Source of the DNA: Syntrophotaleaceae bacterium
GTDB lineage: Bacteria > Desulfobacterota > Desulfuromonadia > Desulfuromonadales > Syntrophotaleaceae
Direction: 5' to 3'
DNA: 64,000 nucleotides
Assembly (NCBI GenBank): GCA_041390365.1
Contig: JAWKQB010000003.1
Coordinates: 744,001-808,000, forward strand
Shown here: positions 39,925-47,916 of the stretch, in pieces
Position numbering within the stretch: position 1 is the stretch's first letter
Layout: every line of letters begins with the position of its first letter
Position numbers and translations under genes: made by a program
The notes under the pieces: model-generated
Told to the model about the DNA's origin: nothing
The model's input: the letters and a program-made list of their open reading frames with translations, nothing else
Database searches by the model: none

Positions 39925-40659
39925 ATGGATAAAGACGATATTTTCACCCGAATGAAGGATCCCGTTCCGCCTTTCGAATTCAACGAGGGAGTGGTGCGGG
40001 TTTTTGACGATATGATTCACCGCTCGGTCCCCGGCTACGAGGAAATTCTTCGGCGGCAGGCCCAGCTGACAGCCCTGTTCTATCAGGTTGACAGCCTGAT
40101 TTACGACCTCGGCTGTTCCAACGGTAATTTCGGCTTTCGCCTCTGTCAGGAAATGGGGAACAGGGATTTTTCCATGATTGCGGTGGACAACTCCCCGGCC
40201 ATGCTGCAAGTCTACCGGGAACGCCTGGCGGCAATGCCATGCGGGAAGGCCATTCGCCTGGTCGAAGGCGATCTGGGTCTTCTGGAGCTGTCGCCGGCTT
40301 CGGTGGTGGTGATCAATCTGACCCTCCAGTTTCTGCCCGTGGAGGGGCGGGAAGACCTGTTAAACAGGGTTTTTCATGCTCTGCTGCCCGGCGGGATTCT
40401 GCTGCTGACGGAAAAGGTGGTCCATGAAAATGCCGATCTGAACGCCCTGCAGCAGGATTTCTATTATCGCTTCAAAAAGGAAAGGGGTTATTCCGAACTG
40501 GAGATCAGCCGGAAACGGGAGGCCCTGGAAAGGGTGCTGATCCCGGAAAGCCTCGAAGGGCACCTGCAGCGGCTGCAGAAGATCGGGTTCCGGCAGATCG
40601 ATGTCTGGTTCAAGTGGTTCAATTTCGCCGCCCTGATCTGCCGCAAGGAGCCGGCTTGA
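39925..40659 (+). CDS. cmoA: Carboxy-S-adenosyl-L-methionine synthase CmoA
   Basis: A 244-residue enzyme (E. coli 247) that makes carboxy-SAM from SAM and prephenate. The SAM site is IYDLGCSNGNFGFRL; other family segments are VRVFDDMIHRSVPGYEEI near the N-terminus and INLTLQFLPVEGREDLLNRV. The product is used by CmoB. TATAAT at 39881-39886 may be its -10 box, though the -35 is poor. Its stop shares one base with the cmoB ATG (TGATG), so the two are coupled. Confidence 0.95.
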   Translation: MDKDDIFTRMKDPVPPFEFNEGVVRVFDDMIHRSVPGYEEILRRQAQLTALFYQVDSLIYDLGCSNGNFGFRLCQEMGNRDFSMIAVDNSPAMLQVYRERLAAMPCGKAIRLVEGDLGLLELSPASVVVINLTLQFLPVEGREDLLNRVFHALLPGGILLLTEKVVHENADLNALQQDFYYRFKKERGYSELEISRKREALERVLIPESLEGHLQRLQKIGFRQIDVWFKWFNFAALICRKEPA

Positions 40660-41630
40660 TGCATCGCTTCATGGAGAGATGCAGAGAGTTGGGGCTATCT
40701 GCCTGGGAAGGGGATTTCCGTACCCTTCTCGAGGAAAAGGCCCGCTTTCTTCAAGAAGTGGACGGCAATGCCAAACGTCGGCTCCGGCTGTTGGAGGAAT
40801 TGGGCGATATCGTACCGTCCCGGATCGAACTGGGAGAGGACCGGATCTGCATCGGCCGGGCGGAGGACCTTTCGACCCGAGCGAGAGAAGAGCTGAGAAA
40901 CCTTCTGCTGGCCTTTCAGCCCTGGCGAAAGGGTCCTTTCGACATCTTCGGCATTGAGCTGGACAGTGAGTGGCGTTCCGATCTCAAATGGAACCGGTTC
41001 AAGGACCATATCGCTCCCCTTGCCGGCCGCCGGATCCTCGATGTCGGCAGCAGTTGCGGCTATTATCTGTTTCGCATGGCCGCCCATGGTCCGCGACTGG
41101 CTCTCGGCATCGAACCCTATGCCCCTTTTTTCTGCCAGTATCTTCTCCTGCAGCGCATGATCCGCCATCCGGACGTTCACTGCCTGCCATTGAAGCTGGA
41201 AGAGATGCCGGCGATCGAGGACTGTTTCGACACACTGTTCCATATGGGAGTCCTGTACCACCAGCGGTCGCCGCTCGATGCCCTGAAGCAGTTGGCCGGG
41301 CTGCTGCGGCCCGGAGGCGAACTCGTGCTGGAAACTTTGGTCATCGAGGGGGAGGAGGAATCCGCTCTTTCGCCCTCAGGCCGCTACGCCAAAATGAACA
41401 ACGTCTTTTTTCTGCCGACGGTCTCCTGCCTGGCCGGTTGGTTGGCCAGGGCCGGTTTCGTCAATATCCGCTGTGTCGACCGAACCTGGACCACGGAACA
41501 GGAGCAGCGGAAGACAGACTGGATTCAGACCGAAACTCTGAGCGATTTTCTCGACCCGGCCGATCCCCGGCGGACGGTCGAGGGCTATCCCGCTCCCTTG
41601 CGGGCGGTGCTGCTGGCCGAGCGGAGATGA
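40659..41630 (+). CDS. cmoB: tRNA U34 carboxymethyltransferase CmoB
   Basis: A 323-residue enzyme, exactly the length of E. coli CmoB, that transfers the carboxymethyl group of carboxy-SAM to 5-hydroxyuridine 34 of tRNA, giving cmo5U. SAM-fold motif ILDVGSSCGYYLFRM. Other CmoB features are WRSDLKWNRFKDHIAPLAGR, MGVLYHQRSPLDALKQL and the late WTTEQEQRKTDWIQTETLSD. Directly after cmoA, as in enterobacteria. Confidence 0.95.
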   Translation: MHRFMERCRELGLSAWEGDFRTLLEEKARFLQEVDGNAKRRLRLLEELGDIVPSRIELGEDRICIGRAEDLSTRAREELRNLLLAFQPWRKGPFDIFGIELDSEWRSDLKWNRFKDHIAPLAGRRILDVGSSCGYYLFRMAAHGPRLALGIEPYAPFFCQYLLLQRMIRHPDVHCLPLKLEEMPAIEDCFDTLFHMGVLYHQRSPLDALKQLAGLLRPGGELVLETLVIEGEEESALSPSGRYAKMNNVFFLPTVSCLAGWLARAGFVNIRCVDRTWTTEQEQRKTDWIQTETLSDFLDPADPRRTVEGYPAPLRAVLLAERR

Positions 41631-41649
41631 AGGTTCTTGCGCTACGCGC

Positions 41650-41754
41650 GGGTCTCGGGGTGCCCGCGTAAAGGGGTGTCTGTCGCCTGGATGGCGACAG
41701 TCAAGCCCCAAGGATGGGTTTATGCGGCCCCTTGGAGCGGGTGCCCCGAGACCC
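41650..41754. repeat. 105-bp nested-hairpin intergenic element with GGATGG loops
   Basis: Outer arms GGGTCTCGGGG (41650-41660) and CCCCGAGACCC (41744-41754) are exact reverse complements. Inside are CTGTCGCC/GGCGACAG (41680-41687 with 41693-41700, loop TGGAT) and CCAAGG/CCTTGG (41708-41713 with 41730-41735). The two inner loops each contain GGATGG. It lies between cmoB and the tautomerase gene and has no coding capacity. It resembles a GGATGG-loop repeat I recall from intergenic regions of other proteobacteria. Confidence 0.7.
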
Positions 41755-41761
41755 TCACAGT

Positions 41762-41801
41762 CCGATCCCGATTTCGATAGCGATTTCGATACCGATGAAA
41801 A
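41762..41801 (+). repeat. Half copy of the GATTTCGAT repeat
   Basis: CCGATCCCGATTTCGATAGC followed by GATTTCGATACCGATGAAAA matches the right arm and flank of the element at 31060-31185. The left arm is missing. Confidence 0.65.
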
Positions 41802-41822
41802 CCTTTTGCAAAGGAGGCTGCC

Positions 41823-42011
41823 ATGCCGATCATCACCCTGGGGATTTCCCCGCAGACGACAGAGAAAAAAGAACAGCTTATCGCCCGCCTGACCGCTGCC
41901 GCCGCCGAGGTGACGGGGATCCCCGCCGAGAAATTCATCGTGGTCATCGACGAAACCCCGCGGGAAAACATCGGTGTGGGGGGAGTGCCGCTGAGCAAGC
42001 TGGTTCCCTGA
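41823..42011 (+). CDS. 4-oxalocrotonate tautomerase-family small protein
   Basis: A 62-residue beta-alpha-beta protein. After removal of the initiator Met the catalytic Pro1 is exposed (PIITLGISPQTTEKKEQLIA). The typical helix AEVTGIPAEKFIVVIDE and the tail ENIGVGGVPLSKL complete the fold. Such proteins tautomerise enol/keto compounds, often in aromatic degradation. An AAAGGAGG site lies at proper distance. No degradation genes are near; the physiological substrate is unknown. Confidence 0.88.
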   Translation: MPIITLGISPQTTEKKEQLIARLTAAAAEVTGIPAEKFIVVIDETPRENIGVGGVPLSKLVP

Positions 42012-42038
42012 ATTTTTACTTCAAGATCAAAAGCTTTC

Positions 42039-42068
42039 ACCACAGAGCACACCGAGGACACAGAGAAA
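42039..42068 (+). repeat. CACAGAG-type intergenic repeat
   Basis: CACCACAGAGCACACCGAGG followed by ACACAGAGAA, an imperfect tandem of CACAGAG/GACACAGAG units in the 127-base gap after the tautomerase gene. Confidence 0.45.
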
Positions 42069-42138
42069 ATCATGGCCTAACTTTGGGCTTTGGTGAGCGG
42101 AGCAGACGTGTGCTGGAAACATTCTCAAGGAGGAATTC

Positions 42139-42708
42139 ATGAAAAAATCTCTCGGCGTGCAGACCCTGGCCCAGCCCTGTCCGGTCTGGCTCGTCGGTTC
42201 CTACGATTCTGAGGGCAAGCCGAATCTGGCCACCGTTGCCTGGGGCGGCATCTGCTGTTCCAAGCCGCCCTGCGTGACCATTTCCCTGCGGCCCGCCACC
42301 CATTCCCACGCCAGTATCCTGGCCCGCAAGGCCTTTACCGTCAATGTGCCCGGAGTGGCCTTTGCCAAACAGGCCGATTACTGCGGCATCTCTTCCGGCC
42401 GGGATGTGGATAAATTCGCCGCTGCGGGCCTGACCGCCGTCAAAAGCGATCTGGTGGATGCTCCCTATGTCGACGAGTTTCCCCTGATCATCGAATGCAG
42501 GCTGCAGCAGACGGTCGAGGTCGGCGGCCACACACAGTTCATCGGCGAAATCGTCGACGTCAAGGCCGATCCGGGGGTCCTCACGGAAAAGGGTCTTCCC
42601 GATATCGAAAAGGTGCGGCCGATGATCTTCACCCCGGTGATCCGGACCTATCACGGCATCGGAGACTATCTCGGCCAGGCTTTTTCCATCGGCAAGGAGA
42701 TCGGGTAG
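42139..42708 (+). CDS. Flavin reductase family protein
   Basis: A 189-residue FMN-binding split-barrel protein of the flavoredoxin / flavin reductase group. Features: QPCPVWLVGSYDSEGKPNLA, WGGICCSKPPCVTISLRPAT, THSHASILARKAFTVNVPG and the EIVDVKADPGVL strand. AAGGAGG precedes the start. Anaerobic relatives move electrons between ferredoxin-type donors and flavin enzymes; the partner is unknown. Confidence 0.9.
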   Translation: MKKSLGVQTLAQPCPVWLVGSYDSEGKPNLATVAWGGICCSKPPCVTISLRPATHSHASILARKAFTVNVPGVAFAKQADYCGISSGRDVDKFAAAGLTAVKSDLVDAPYVDEFPLIIECRLQQTVEVGGHTQFIGEIVDVKADPGVLTEKGLPDIEKVRPMIFTPVIRTYHGIGDYLGQAFSIGKEIG

Positions 42709-42774
42709 GCGACGCCAAGTTGCCATTTCACTCCCCCTTGGATAAACTCAAAGGACACATCGGGGGAGGAAACC

Positions 42775-43314
42775 ATGTGGAAATTCAATATCCTGGCGAC
42801 CATGGCCCAGCAAGGGCGATATGGCCAGTTGCTGCATGAGCTGTCCGAGCTGGGCGAGTTTCACAAGACCACGTTTCATGGAGTGATTTTGGGGCAAGTG
42901 GAGGAGGTTGAGCCGTTTCTGGAGGCGATTCGCAAAAGACGGCAGGAGCGACTCATCGCCTTTCAGGATTTGGGCCGAATAGTGCCCTTGGAAACGGTTT
43001 TCACCTTCGAGCTTGACGATTTCCTTCCCCAGCTTTGTCAGGTCATTCGACCGCATCTGGAACAATTGGTGGACCGCCGCTTCCACGTCCGGTTGGAACG
43101 GCGGGGATTGAAGGGAGAAATTGTTTCTCCGGATGTCGAACAGGCCCTCGATGCCTTCATCCTTGACGAATTGGCGGATATGGGCCACTCCGCTCAGGTA
43201 AATTTCGAGGATTCGGATGTAGTGGTGGCCATCGAAACCATCGGCGATCGCTGCGGAGTCGGATGGATCACCAAAAATCTGACCGAGCGGTATGAATTCG
43301 TGCGGGTGGACTGA
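42775..43314 (+). CDS. Stand-alone THUMP-domain protein
   Basis: A 179-residue protein. The C-terminal half has the THUMP RNA-binding pattern: RFHVRLERRGLKGEIVSPDV, then FILDELADMGHSAQVNFEDS and VVVAIETIGDRCGVGWITKN. The N-terminal half (NILATMAQQGRYGQLLHELS) is specific to these small proteins. No catalytic domain is attached, unlike ThiI, Trm or RlmL. GGGGGAGG precedes the start. It is 23 bases upstream of a radical SAM gene and likely co-transcribed with it. RNA binding is inferred from the fold. Confidence 0.75.
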   Translation: MWKFNILATMAQQGRYGQLLHELSELGEFHKTTFHGVILGQVEEVEPFLEAIRKRRQERLIAFQDLGRIVPLETVFTFELDDFLPQLCQVIRPHLEQLVDRRFHVRLERRGLKGEIVSPDVEQALDAFILDELADMGHSAQVNFEDSDVVVAIETIGDRCGVGWITKNLTERYEFVRVD

Positions 43315-43337
43315 TCCAGTCGAAATGAAAGGGAATC

Positions 43338-44246
43338 TTGGAGATTTTTGTTCCAGGATATCAGAAATTGTTTCGCACCGGGGAGCTGGCCTCCCGGGTG
43401 AGGCAGACCTTTCAGCATCTTGGTAATTGCGACCTCTGCCCGAATCGGTGCCGGGCCAATCGTATCATGGGCCGGCAGGGGGCAGCTTGTCGGACCTCCC
43501 GCCAGGCAAGGGTCGCCAGTTACGGTGCTCATTTCGGAGAAGAGCGCCCCCTCGTCGGTCGGAACGGTTCGGGCACCATATTTTTCAGCGGCTGCAATCT
43601 GGCCTGTGTCTTTTGCCAGAACTGGGACATCAGTCAGCAGGACCGGGGCCAGGAGGTTTCCGTCGAAAGACTGGCGTCCATCATGCTCGCCTTGCAGGAG
43701 CAGGGCTGCCACAACATCAACCTGGTTTCCCCGACCCATGTGGTGGCGCCGGTGCTGGCAGCCCTGGCCATCGCTGCGCGTCGGGGTTTGAGACTGCCGC
43801 TGGTCTATAACAGCGGAGGATACGACAGCCTGCCGACCCTGGCCCTGCTCGACGGGGTGATCGACATCTACATGCCGGACATGAAATTCGCCGAATCGAC
43901 GGCGGCCAGGCGATACACGGGCGTGGCCGGCTATGCGGAGGTCAACCGGGCAGCGGTGCTCGAAATGCATCGACAGGTCGGCGACCTGGTACTGAACCAG
44001 GGTATCGCCGTGCGCGGATTGCTGGTGCGCCACCTGGTGCTCCCCGATAACCTGGCCGGCACCGACCGCATCGTCGCCTTTCTGGCCGAAGAAGTATCCC
44101 CCGAAACCTACCTTAATCTGATGGATCAATACCGGCCCTGCTATTGTGCCGGACGCCATCCTCCCTTGGATCGCCGTTTGACCGGAGCCGAGTTTCAACG
44201 CGCCCGCGGGTGGGCGAAAGCCGCCGGACTGAAGCGCCTTGATTGA
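43338..44246 (+). CDS. Radical SAM enzyme, PflA-like
   Basis: A 302-residue radical SAM protein. The cluster motif is CNLACVFC in FFSGCNLACVFCQNWDISQQ. An N-terminal cysteine pair (CDLCPNRCRANR) resembles that of PflA-like archaeal/bacterial homologues and may hold a further metal site. Other segments are LVYNSGGYDSLPTLALLDGV, DIYMPDMKF and YCAGRHPPLDRRLTGAEF. The start is a TTG at 43338 after AAAGGG; no in-frame ATG fits. The 3' end overlaps the next small gene by 8 bases. Confidence 0.85.
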   Translation: MEIFVPGYQKLFRTGELASRVRQTFQHLGNCDLCPNRCRANRIMGRQGAACRTSRQARVASYGAHFGEERPLVGRNGSGTIFFSGCNLACVFCQNWDISQQDRGQEVSVERLASIMLALQEQGCHNINLVSPTHVVAPVLAALAIAARRGLRLPLVYNSGGYDSLPTLALLDGVIDIYMPDMKFAESTAARRYTGVAGYAEVNRAAVLEMHRQVGDLVLNQGIAVRGLLVRHLVLPDNLAGTDRIVAFLAEEVSPETYLNLMDQYRPCYCAGRHPPLDRRLTGAEFQRARGWAKAAGLKRLD

Positions 44247-44478
44247 GATCCGCGTCGAATGTTACGAGGGTTATCGGGGCCGGGAAACGCCCCGCAGGTT
44301 TTTCCTGGACCGGAAGCAGGTCGAAGTGACGGAGATCCTGGATCGTTGGCTGGCGCCGGATCACCGGTATTTCAAACTCCTGGGAGATGACGGCATCCTC
44401 TATATCATTCGCTACGAAAATTCCGAAGACCGCTGGGAATTGATCCTCGTCAATGCCCAGCCCGCCTCACCAGAGTAG
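44239..44478 (+). CDS. Small conserved-type protein of unknown function
   Basis: 79 residues, starting at TTG 44239 inside the end of the radical SAM gene (8-base overlap). The beta-rich sequence IEIRVECYEGYRGRETPRRF ... DDGILYIIRYENSEDRWELI has the look of a compact domain with a DRWL/DRWEL motif near each end. No signal peptide, cysteines limited to one. No named family; kept as real because of coding character and coupling. Confidence 0.65.
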   Translation: MIEIRVECYEGYRGRETPRRFFLDRKQVEVTEILDRWLAPDHRYFKLLGDDGILYIIRYENSEDRWELILVNAQPASPE

Positions 44479-44714
44479 TATCTGACCATAATAAAAAATC
44501 AAAACTGCCGGGACTCACACAGCGCGCCTTACTTTTCGTTGTCAGTGAAGCTTCGTTGTCAGTGAAGCGATAGCGAAACGGTTGTCGTTGTCGTAATCGA
44601 AAAAAGTCACTCTTGAAGCGAGCACGATTACGATTACGACTACGACAACGAAAAGGCGTATGGGAGATTTATGAATCGCCCCTGCTGGGGATACCCCTCA
44701 CTTCTCACCCGGGG
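44479..44714. repeat. Intergenic inverted and direct repeats (CGTTGTC / CGATTACGA)
   Basis: CTTTTCGTTGTC (44532-44543) is the reverse complement of GACAACGAAAAG (44644-44655), and the tract GTTGTCGTTGTCGTAATCG (44581-44599) complements CGATTACGATTACGACTACG and following bases (44625-44650). A direct repeat TTCGTTGTCAGTGAAG occurs twice at 44535-44566. No gene is seen; the segment ends with CCTCACTTCTCACC, a stray heptad-like tract. Confidence 0.7.
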
Positions 44715-45578
44715 TTAAGCCTCCTGCCCTGCTGCGAAGAGTTCGAGAAAAGCCTTGAGGGCCGGCGAGGGCTTCATTTCCCTGCGGCGGACGAAGAGGG
44801 TCGGGACCCGGGCAAAAACCTCGGGCAGGGTGTGGATGCGGACCATGGAGCGGAAAGGCTCGCGGTCGACAAAGGAGCGCGGCAGCATGGTGATCCCCAT
44901 GCCCGCACCGACACAACCAAGGATGGCATCGAAGGTGCCGAATTCCATGACCTTGACCGGAGTGATACCCTGGTCCCGCAGCCAGTGTTCCAGATTGCGC
45001 CGGCAGGAACACCCGGGGCGATACACAAGGATGGCGCTGAAGTTTCCCGGTTCCGGCATGGCACCACCCGGGGCGGTGACCAGAACCATCTCCTCCTCGG
45101 AAATTTGCTCCTGCACGATCTCGGCATTGGCAACAGGGCCGCCGACGATGGCCCCTTCCAGCTCTCGGTTCAGAACCTGCTGAACCAGCTCCAGGCTGGC
45201 TCCGGTTTCGATCCCGATCTCGACCTCGGGATAGCGGCTGTGGTAGCGGGCGAGGATCGCAGGCAGGCGCACTGCCGCCACGGTATCGATGGTGCCGACG
45301 GCCAGAGGTCCGCTCGGCCGGGATTCCCCTTTGACCGCCAGGCGGGCTTCATCGATTGTTCTGAGAATCTGCCGGGCGTAATTTTGCAGGGTCTTTCCGG
45401 CACTGGTGGGAATCATGCCCCTGCCCGTGCGTATGAAGAGCGGGGTGCCGAGTTCAGTCTCCAGGCTGCGGATGCGGGAGGTCACGTTGGACTGAACATA
45501 GTTCAGTCGTTCGGCAGCCCTGGAGACGCTTCCTTCTTCCAGCACTGCGATAAAAATGCGCAAACTGCCAACATCCAT
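44715..45578 (-). CDS. LysR family transcriptional regulator
   Basis: A 287-residue regulator. N-terminal helix-turn-helix: SLRIFIAVLEEGSVSRAAER, LNYVQSNVTSRIRSLETELG. The effector domain (PLAVGTIDTVAAVRLPAILA...) carries an unusual PGCSCRRNLEHWL segment with two cysteines close together, found in a subset of LysR proteins. ATG 45578 lies 7 bases after GGAG; a start at 45596 is less likely. It is divergent from the MoaD-like pair (93-base gap), the probable target. Confidence 0.92.
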   Translation of the reverse strand: MDVGSLRIFIAVLEEGSVSRAAERLNYVQSNVTSRIRSLETELGTPLFIRTGRGMIPTSAGKTLQNYARQILRTIDEARLAVKGESRPSGPLAVGTIDTVAAVRLPAILARYHSRYPEVEIGIETGASLELVQQVLNRELEGAIVGGPVANAEIVQEQISEEEMVLVTAPGGAMPEPGNFSAILVYRPGCSCRRNLEHWLRDQGITPVKVMEFGTFDAILGCVGAGMGITMLPRSFVDREPFRSMVRIHTLPEVFARVPTLFVRRREMKPSPALKAFLELFAAGQEA

Positions 45579-45671
45579 AAAGGGCTCCGATATCATTTTT
45601 GTTGATAGTTTCGATCAGTTTAAATCATTTGACTTGAAGGAGCCATTGTTTTTATTGTAAGGGAGAAAGCC

Positions 45672-45962
45672 ATGAGAGAGGAAACCAATACCCGAGTCCG
45701 CATGTTCGGCAGCCTTCACACTCTGCGCAAAAACCAGGGTCTTGCCCCTGTCGCCGAGCTTTGTATTCCCCCGGAAGGGCGGACCGGTTTCGACGTCGCT
45801 GCGGAACTGGGTCTGCCGCTGGACAAGATCGAGGGGGTGTTCATCAACAATTTCGTCTATTCGCTGGAGGCGCTGATTCGTCCCGGCGACCGGGTCGCTA
45901 TCATTTCCACCGGCGTACCGGGGCCGCATCGCTATTCGCAGGTAACGCATTCGATCTTTTGA
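45672..45962 (+). CDS. MoaD/ThiS-like beta-grasp protein 1
   Basis: A 96-residue ubiquitin-like protein. The pattern TRVRMFGSLHTLRKNQGL, then the ELGLPLDKIEGVFINNFVYS core and RPGDRVAIISTGVPGPHR matches MoaD-like proteins (VNG...PGDRVA...). It ends in HRYSQVTHSIF and lacks the C-terminal Gly-Gly that sulfur-carrier MoaD/ThiS need for activation. GGGAGAAAG precedes the start. A paralogue follows 60 bases downstream. It may be a structural or regulatory relative, not a sulfur donor. Confidence 0.75.
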   Translation: MREETNTRVRMFGSLHTLRKNQGLAPVAELCIPPEGRTGFDVAAELGLPLDKIEGVFINNFVYSLEALIRPGDRVAIISTGVPGPHRYSQVTHSIF

Positions 45963-46022
45963 TCCTGTCCGGAAACAGGCGTTACCGCAGCACCGGTAGG
46001 TCAAGGAAGAGGAGAAATGCCT

Positions 46023-46334
46023 ATGGAAAATTGCCAGTGCCAGCCCAATACCACGGTGCGCATGTTCGGAGCCCTTCATACGATCCGCCGAGAGCGGGGT
46101 CTTCCCCCCTTCGAAGAGATGTGCATTCCCCCGGAGGGCCGTTCAGGGCTCGATATCGCTTACGAGCTGGACTTGCCGTTGGACAAGATCGAGGGGATAT
46201 TCATCAACAATTTCGCCCGATCGCTGGATGAAGTCGTCCATCCCGGTGACAAGGTCGCCTTCATCTCCACCGGAGTTCCAGGGCCCCATCGCTATTCTCT
46301 CGGTATTCATTCCGCCGGCAAGCACCTGCGGTAG
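46023..46334 (+). CDS. MoaD/ThiS-like beta-grasp protein 2
   Basis: A 103-residue paralogue of the previous gene, sharing TTVRMFGALHTIRRERGL, CIPPEGRSGLDIAYELDLPL, LDKIEGIFINNFARSLDE and VAFISTGVPGPHRYS. It ends in LGIHSAGKHLR, again without Gly-Gly. An extra CQCQ pair is at the N-terminus. ATG 46023 is 8 bases after GGAG; ATG 46017 is too close. The pair looks like a tandem duplication, and a terminator follows. Confidence 0.75.
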   Translation: MENCQCQPNTTVRMFGALHTIRRERGLPPFEEMCIPPEGRSGLDIAYELDLPLDKIEGIFINNFARSLDEVVHPGDKVAFISTGVPGPHRYSLGIHSAGKHLR

Positions 46335-46351
46335 GTGGAAAATAACTGGAA

Positions 46352-46379
46352 GGGTCTGTCCTGCGACAGGCCCTTTTTT
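46352..46379 (+). terminator. Terminator of the MoaD-like pair
   Basis: GGGTCTGTC (46352-46360) with GACAGGCCC (46365-46373), loop CTGC, one G-U pair, followed by T6. Confidence 0.88.
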
Positions 46380-46555
46380 ACGCCGCGTGTTCGAGGTCTT
46401 GACGAATCAGGCAGCGGCAGGGATCATCAACCTCAGCTGGCAGAGCCGCACTTTCCCGGAATTCGTCATCTTTCCCCCTCTTATCCATAAATCCAAAATG
46501 AAATTCGTTTTCATCTGTGGAAAAATAGTAGGAATGTCAAGGGAGTAGTCTTTTT

Positions 46556-46571
46556 GAGTGAGGAATGAGGA
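46556..46571 (+). repeat. Heptad repeat, GAGGAGT family (short)
   Basis: GAGTGAGGAATGAGGA lies just after the aldo/keto reductase stop on the opposite strand side. Confidence 0.45.
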
Positions 46572-46590
46572 TGAATCGTGAAACCGATAT

Positions 46591-47739
46591 TTATTCCTCC
46601 TGTTTTTCTGAAAGAACCCGGTGGCTTTCCTCCAGCATATCCATGATCGGGATTTGCTGGGGACAATGTTTTTCGCACAGGCCGCACCGCATGCAGTTGG
46701 AGGCCAATGCGGTGGCATTCATCGTGATGGTGTAAATGCGGTGGGGAAAACGGACGTCTCCATAAATGAAACGGTCGTTGTAGATGCCGAAAATGCGGGG
46801 GATGTTGACGCCTGCCGGGCAGGGCAGGCAGTAGCCGCAGGAGGTGCAGGGCACCTTGATGCGCTGCCTCAGCTTGTCCTTCACCTGTTCGACAATCTGC
46901 AACTCCTCCGGGGCAAGAGATTCTGGCAGCGCCTCATTGGCAATTCTGCAGTTTTCCTCGACCTGGTCCAGATCGTTCATGCCGCTCAGCACCGAAGTCA
47001 CCCCAGGGTGATCCCAGACCCAGCGCAGCGCCCACTCGGCGGGGCTCCTCCTGACCGGGGCGCTGTTCCACAAGGCCTGAACGTCCGCAGCACTCTCCCG
47101 AGCCAGATGGCCGCCTCGCAAAGGTTCCATGACCACTACGCCAAGACCTCTGGCAACCGCATAGTCCAGCCCTTCCCGGCCGGCCTGGATCTGTTCGTCC
47201 ATATAGTTGTATTGGATCTGACAAAAGCTCCAATCGTATGCGTCGACAATGCGCTTGAACAGGGGCAATTCGTCATGAAAAGAGAAACCGGCAGCACCAA
47301 TACGGCCGTCGCGAATGGCCCGATCCAGAAAGGTGAGGACGCCAAGGTGGTAGAGCTTTGTCCACCAGTCCGATTTCAGGGCGTGCAGAAGGTAAAAGTC
47401 GATGTGCTCGGTTTGCAGTCGCTCGAGCTGATCGTTGAGATAACGCTCGAAATCGGCAGCCGTTTCCACCGCCCAGGAAGGCAGCTTGGTGGCAATCCGC
47501 ACCTTCTGTCGCAGCCCCCCCTGTAAAGCCCTGCCGAGAAAGGTTTCGCTGGTTCCCTTGTGGTAGGGATAGGCGGTATCGAGGTAATTGATGCCCCTCT
47601 CAATGGCGGCATGCAGAAGACGGGTGGCGCGTGGCTCGTCGATCTGTCCTTCATCCCCGTTCACGACCGGCAGGCGCATGCAGCCAAGACCGAGAATAGA
47701 GACTTCATTTCCAGCGCGGTCCAGTTTGCGATATTGCAT
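46591..47739 (-). CDS. Aldo/keto reductase with C-terminal 4Fe-4S ferredoxin domain
   Basis: A 382-residue enzyme. The barrel begins LDRAGNEVSILGLGCMRLPV and has the catalytic Asp/Tyr segment YLDTAYPYHKGTSE, the Lys region IATKLPSWAVE and FYLLHALKSDWW. The last 90 residues have two cluster motifs, CTSCGYCLPCPAGVNIP and CMRCGLCEKHCPQQIPI, as in anaerobic aldo/keto reductase-ferredoxin proteins. Electron flow may run between ferredoxin and a carbonyl substrate. ATG 47739 is 8 bases after GGGA. Stands alone. Confidence 0.92.
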   Translation of the reverse strand: MQYRKLDRAGNEVSILGLGCMRLPVVNGDEGQIDEPRATRLLHAAIERGINYLDTAYPYHKGTSETFLGRALQGGLRQKVRIATKLPSWAVETAADFERYLNDQLERLQTEHIDFYLLHALKSDWWTKLYHLGVLTFLDRAIRDGRIGAAGFSFHDELPLFKRIVDAYDWSFCQIQYNYMDEQIQAGREGLDYAVARGLGVVVMEPLRGGHLARESAADVQALWNSAPVRRSPAEWALRWVWDHPGVTSVLSGMNDLDQVEENCRIANEALPESLAPEELQIVEQVKDKLRQRIKVPCTSCGYCLPCPAGVNIPRIFGIYNDRFIYGDVRFPHRIYTITMNATALASNCMRCGLCEKHCPQQIPIMDMLEESHRVLSEKQEE

Positions 47740-47916
47740 GAGAGTTTCCCAAATCATTTTCTGGTGAAAAGAAGGGTTTCGAACAGGGTAGGTTCTTTGG
47801 CTCATGCTGTCAAGGCAGGCGGAGCCGTTGACCGCAAGGCAAGGAATGATTAGCATTTATACAGGCAGATTATTCCAGCCCGAGACCTCGACGAATCTGC
47901 CGGAAAGGAGTTGGTG

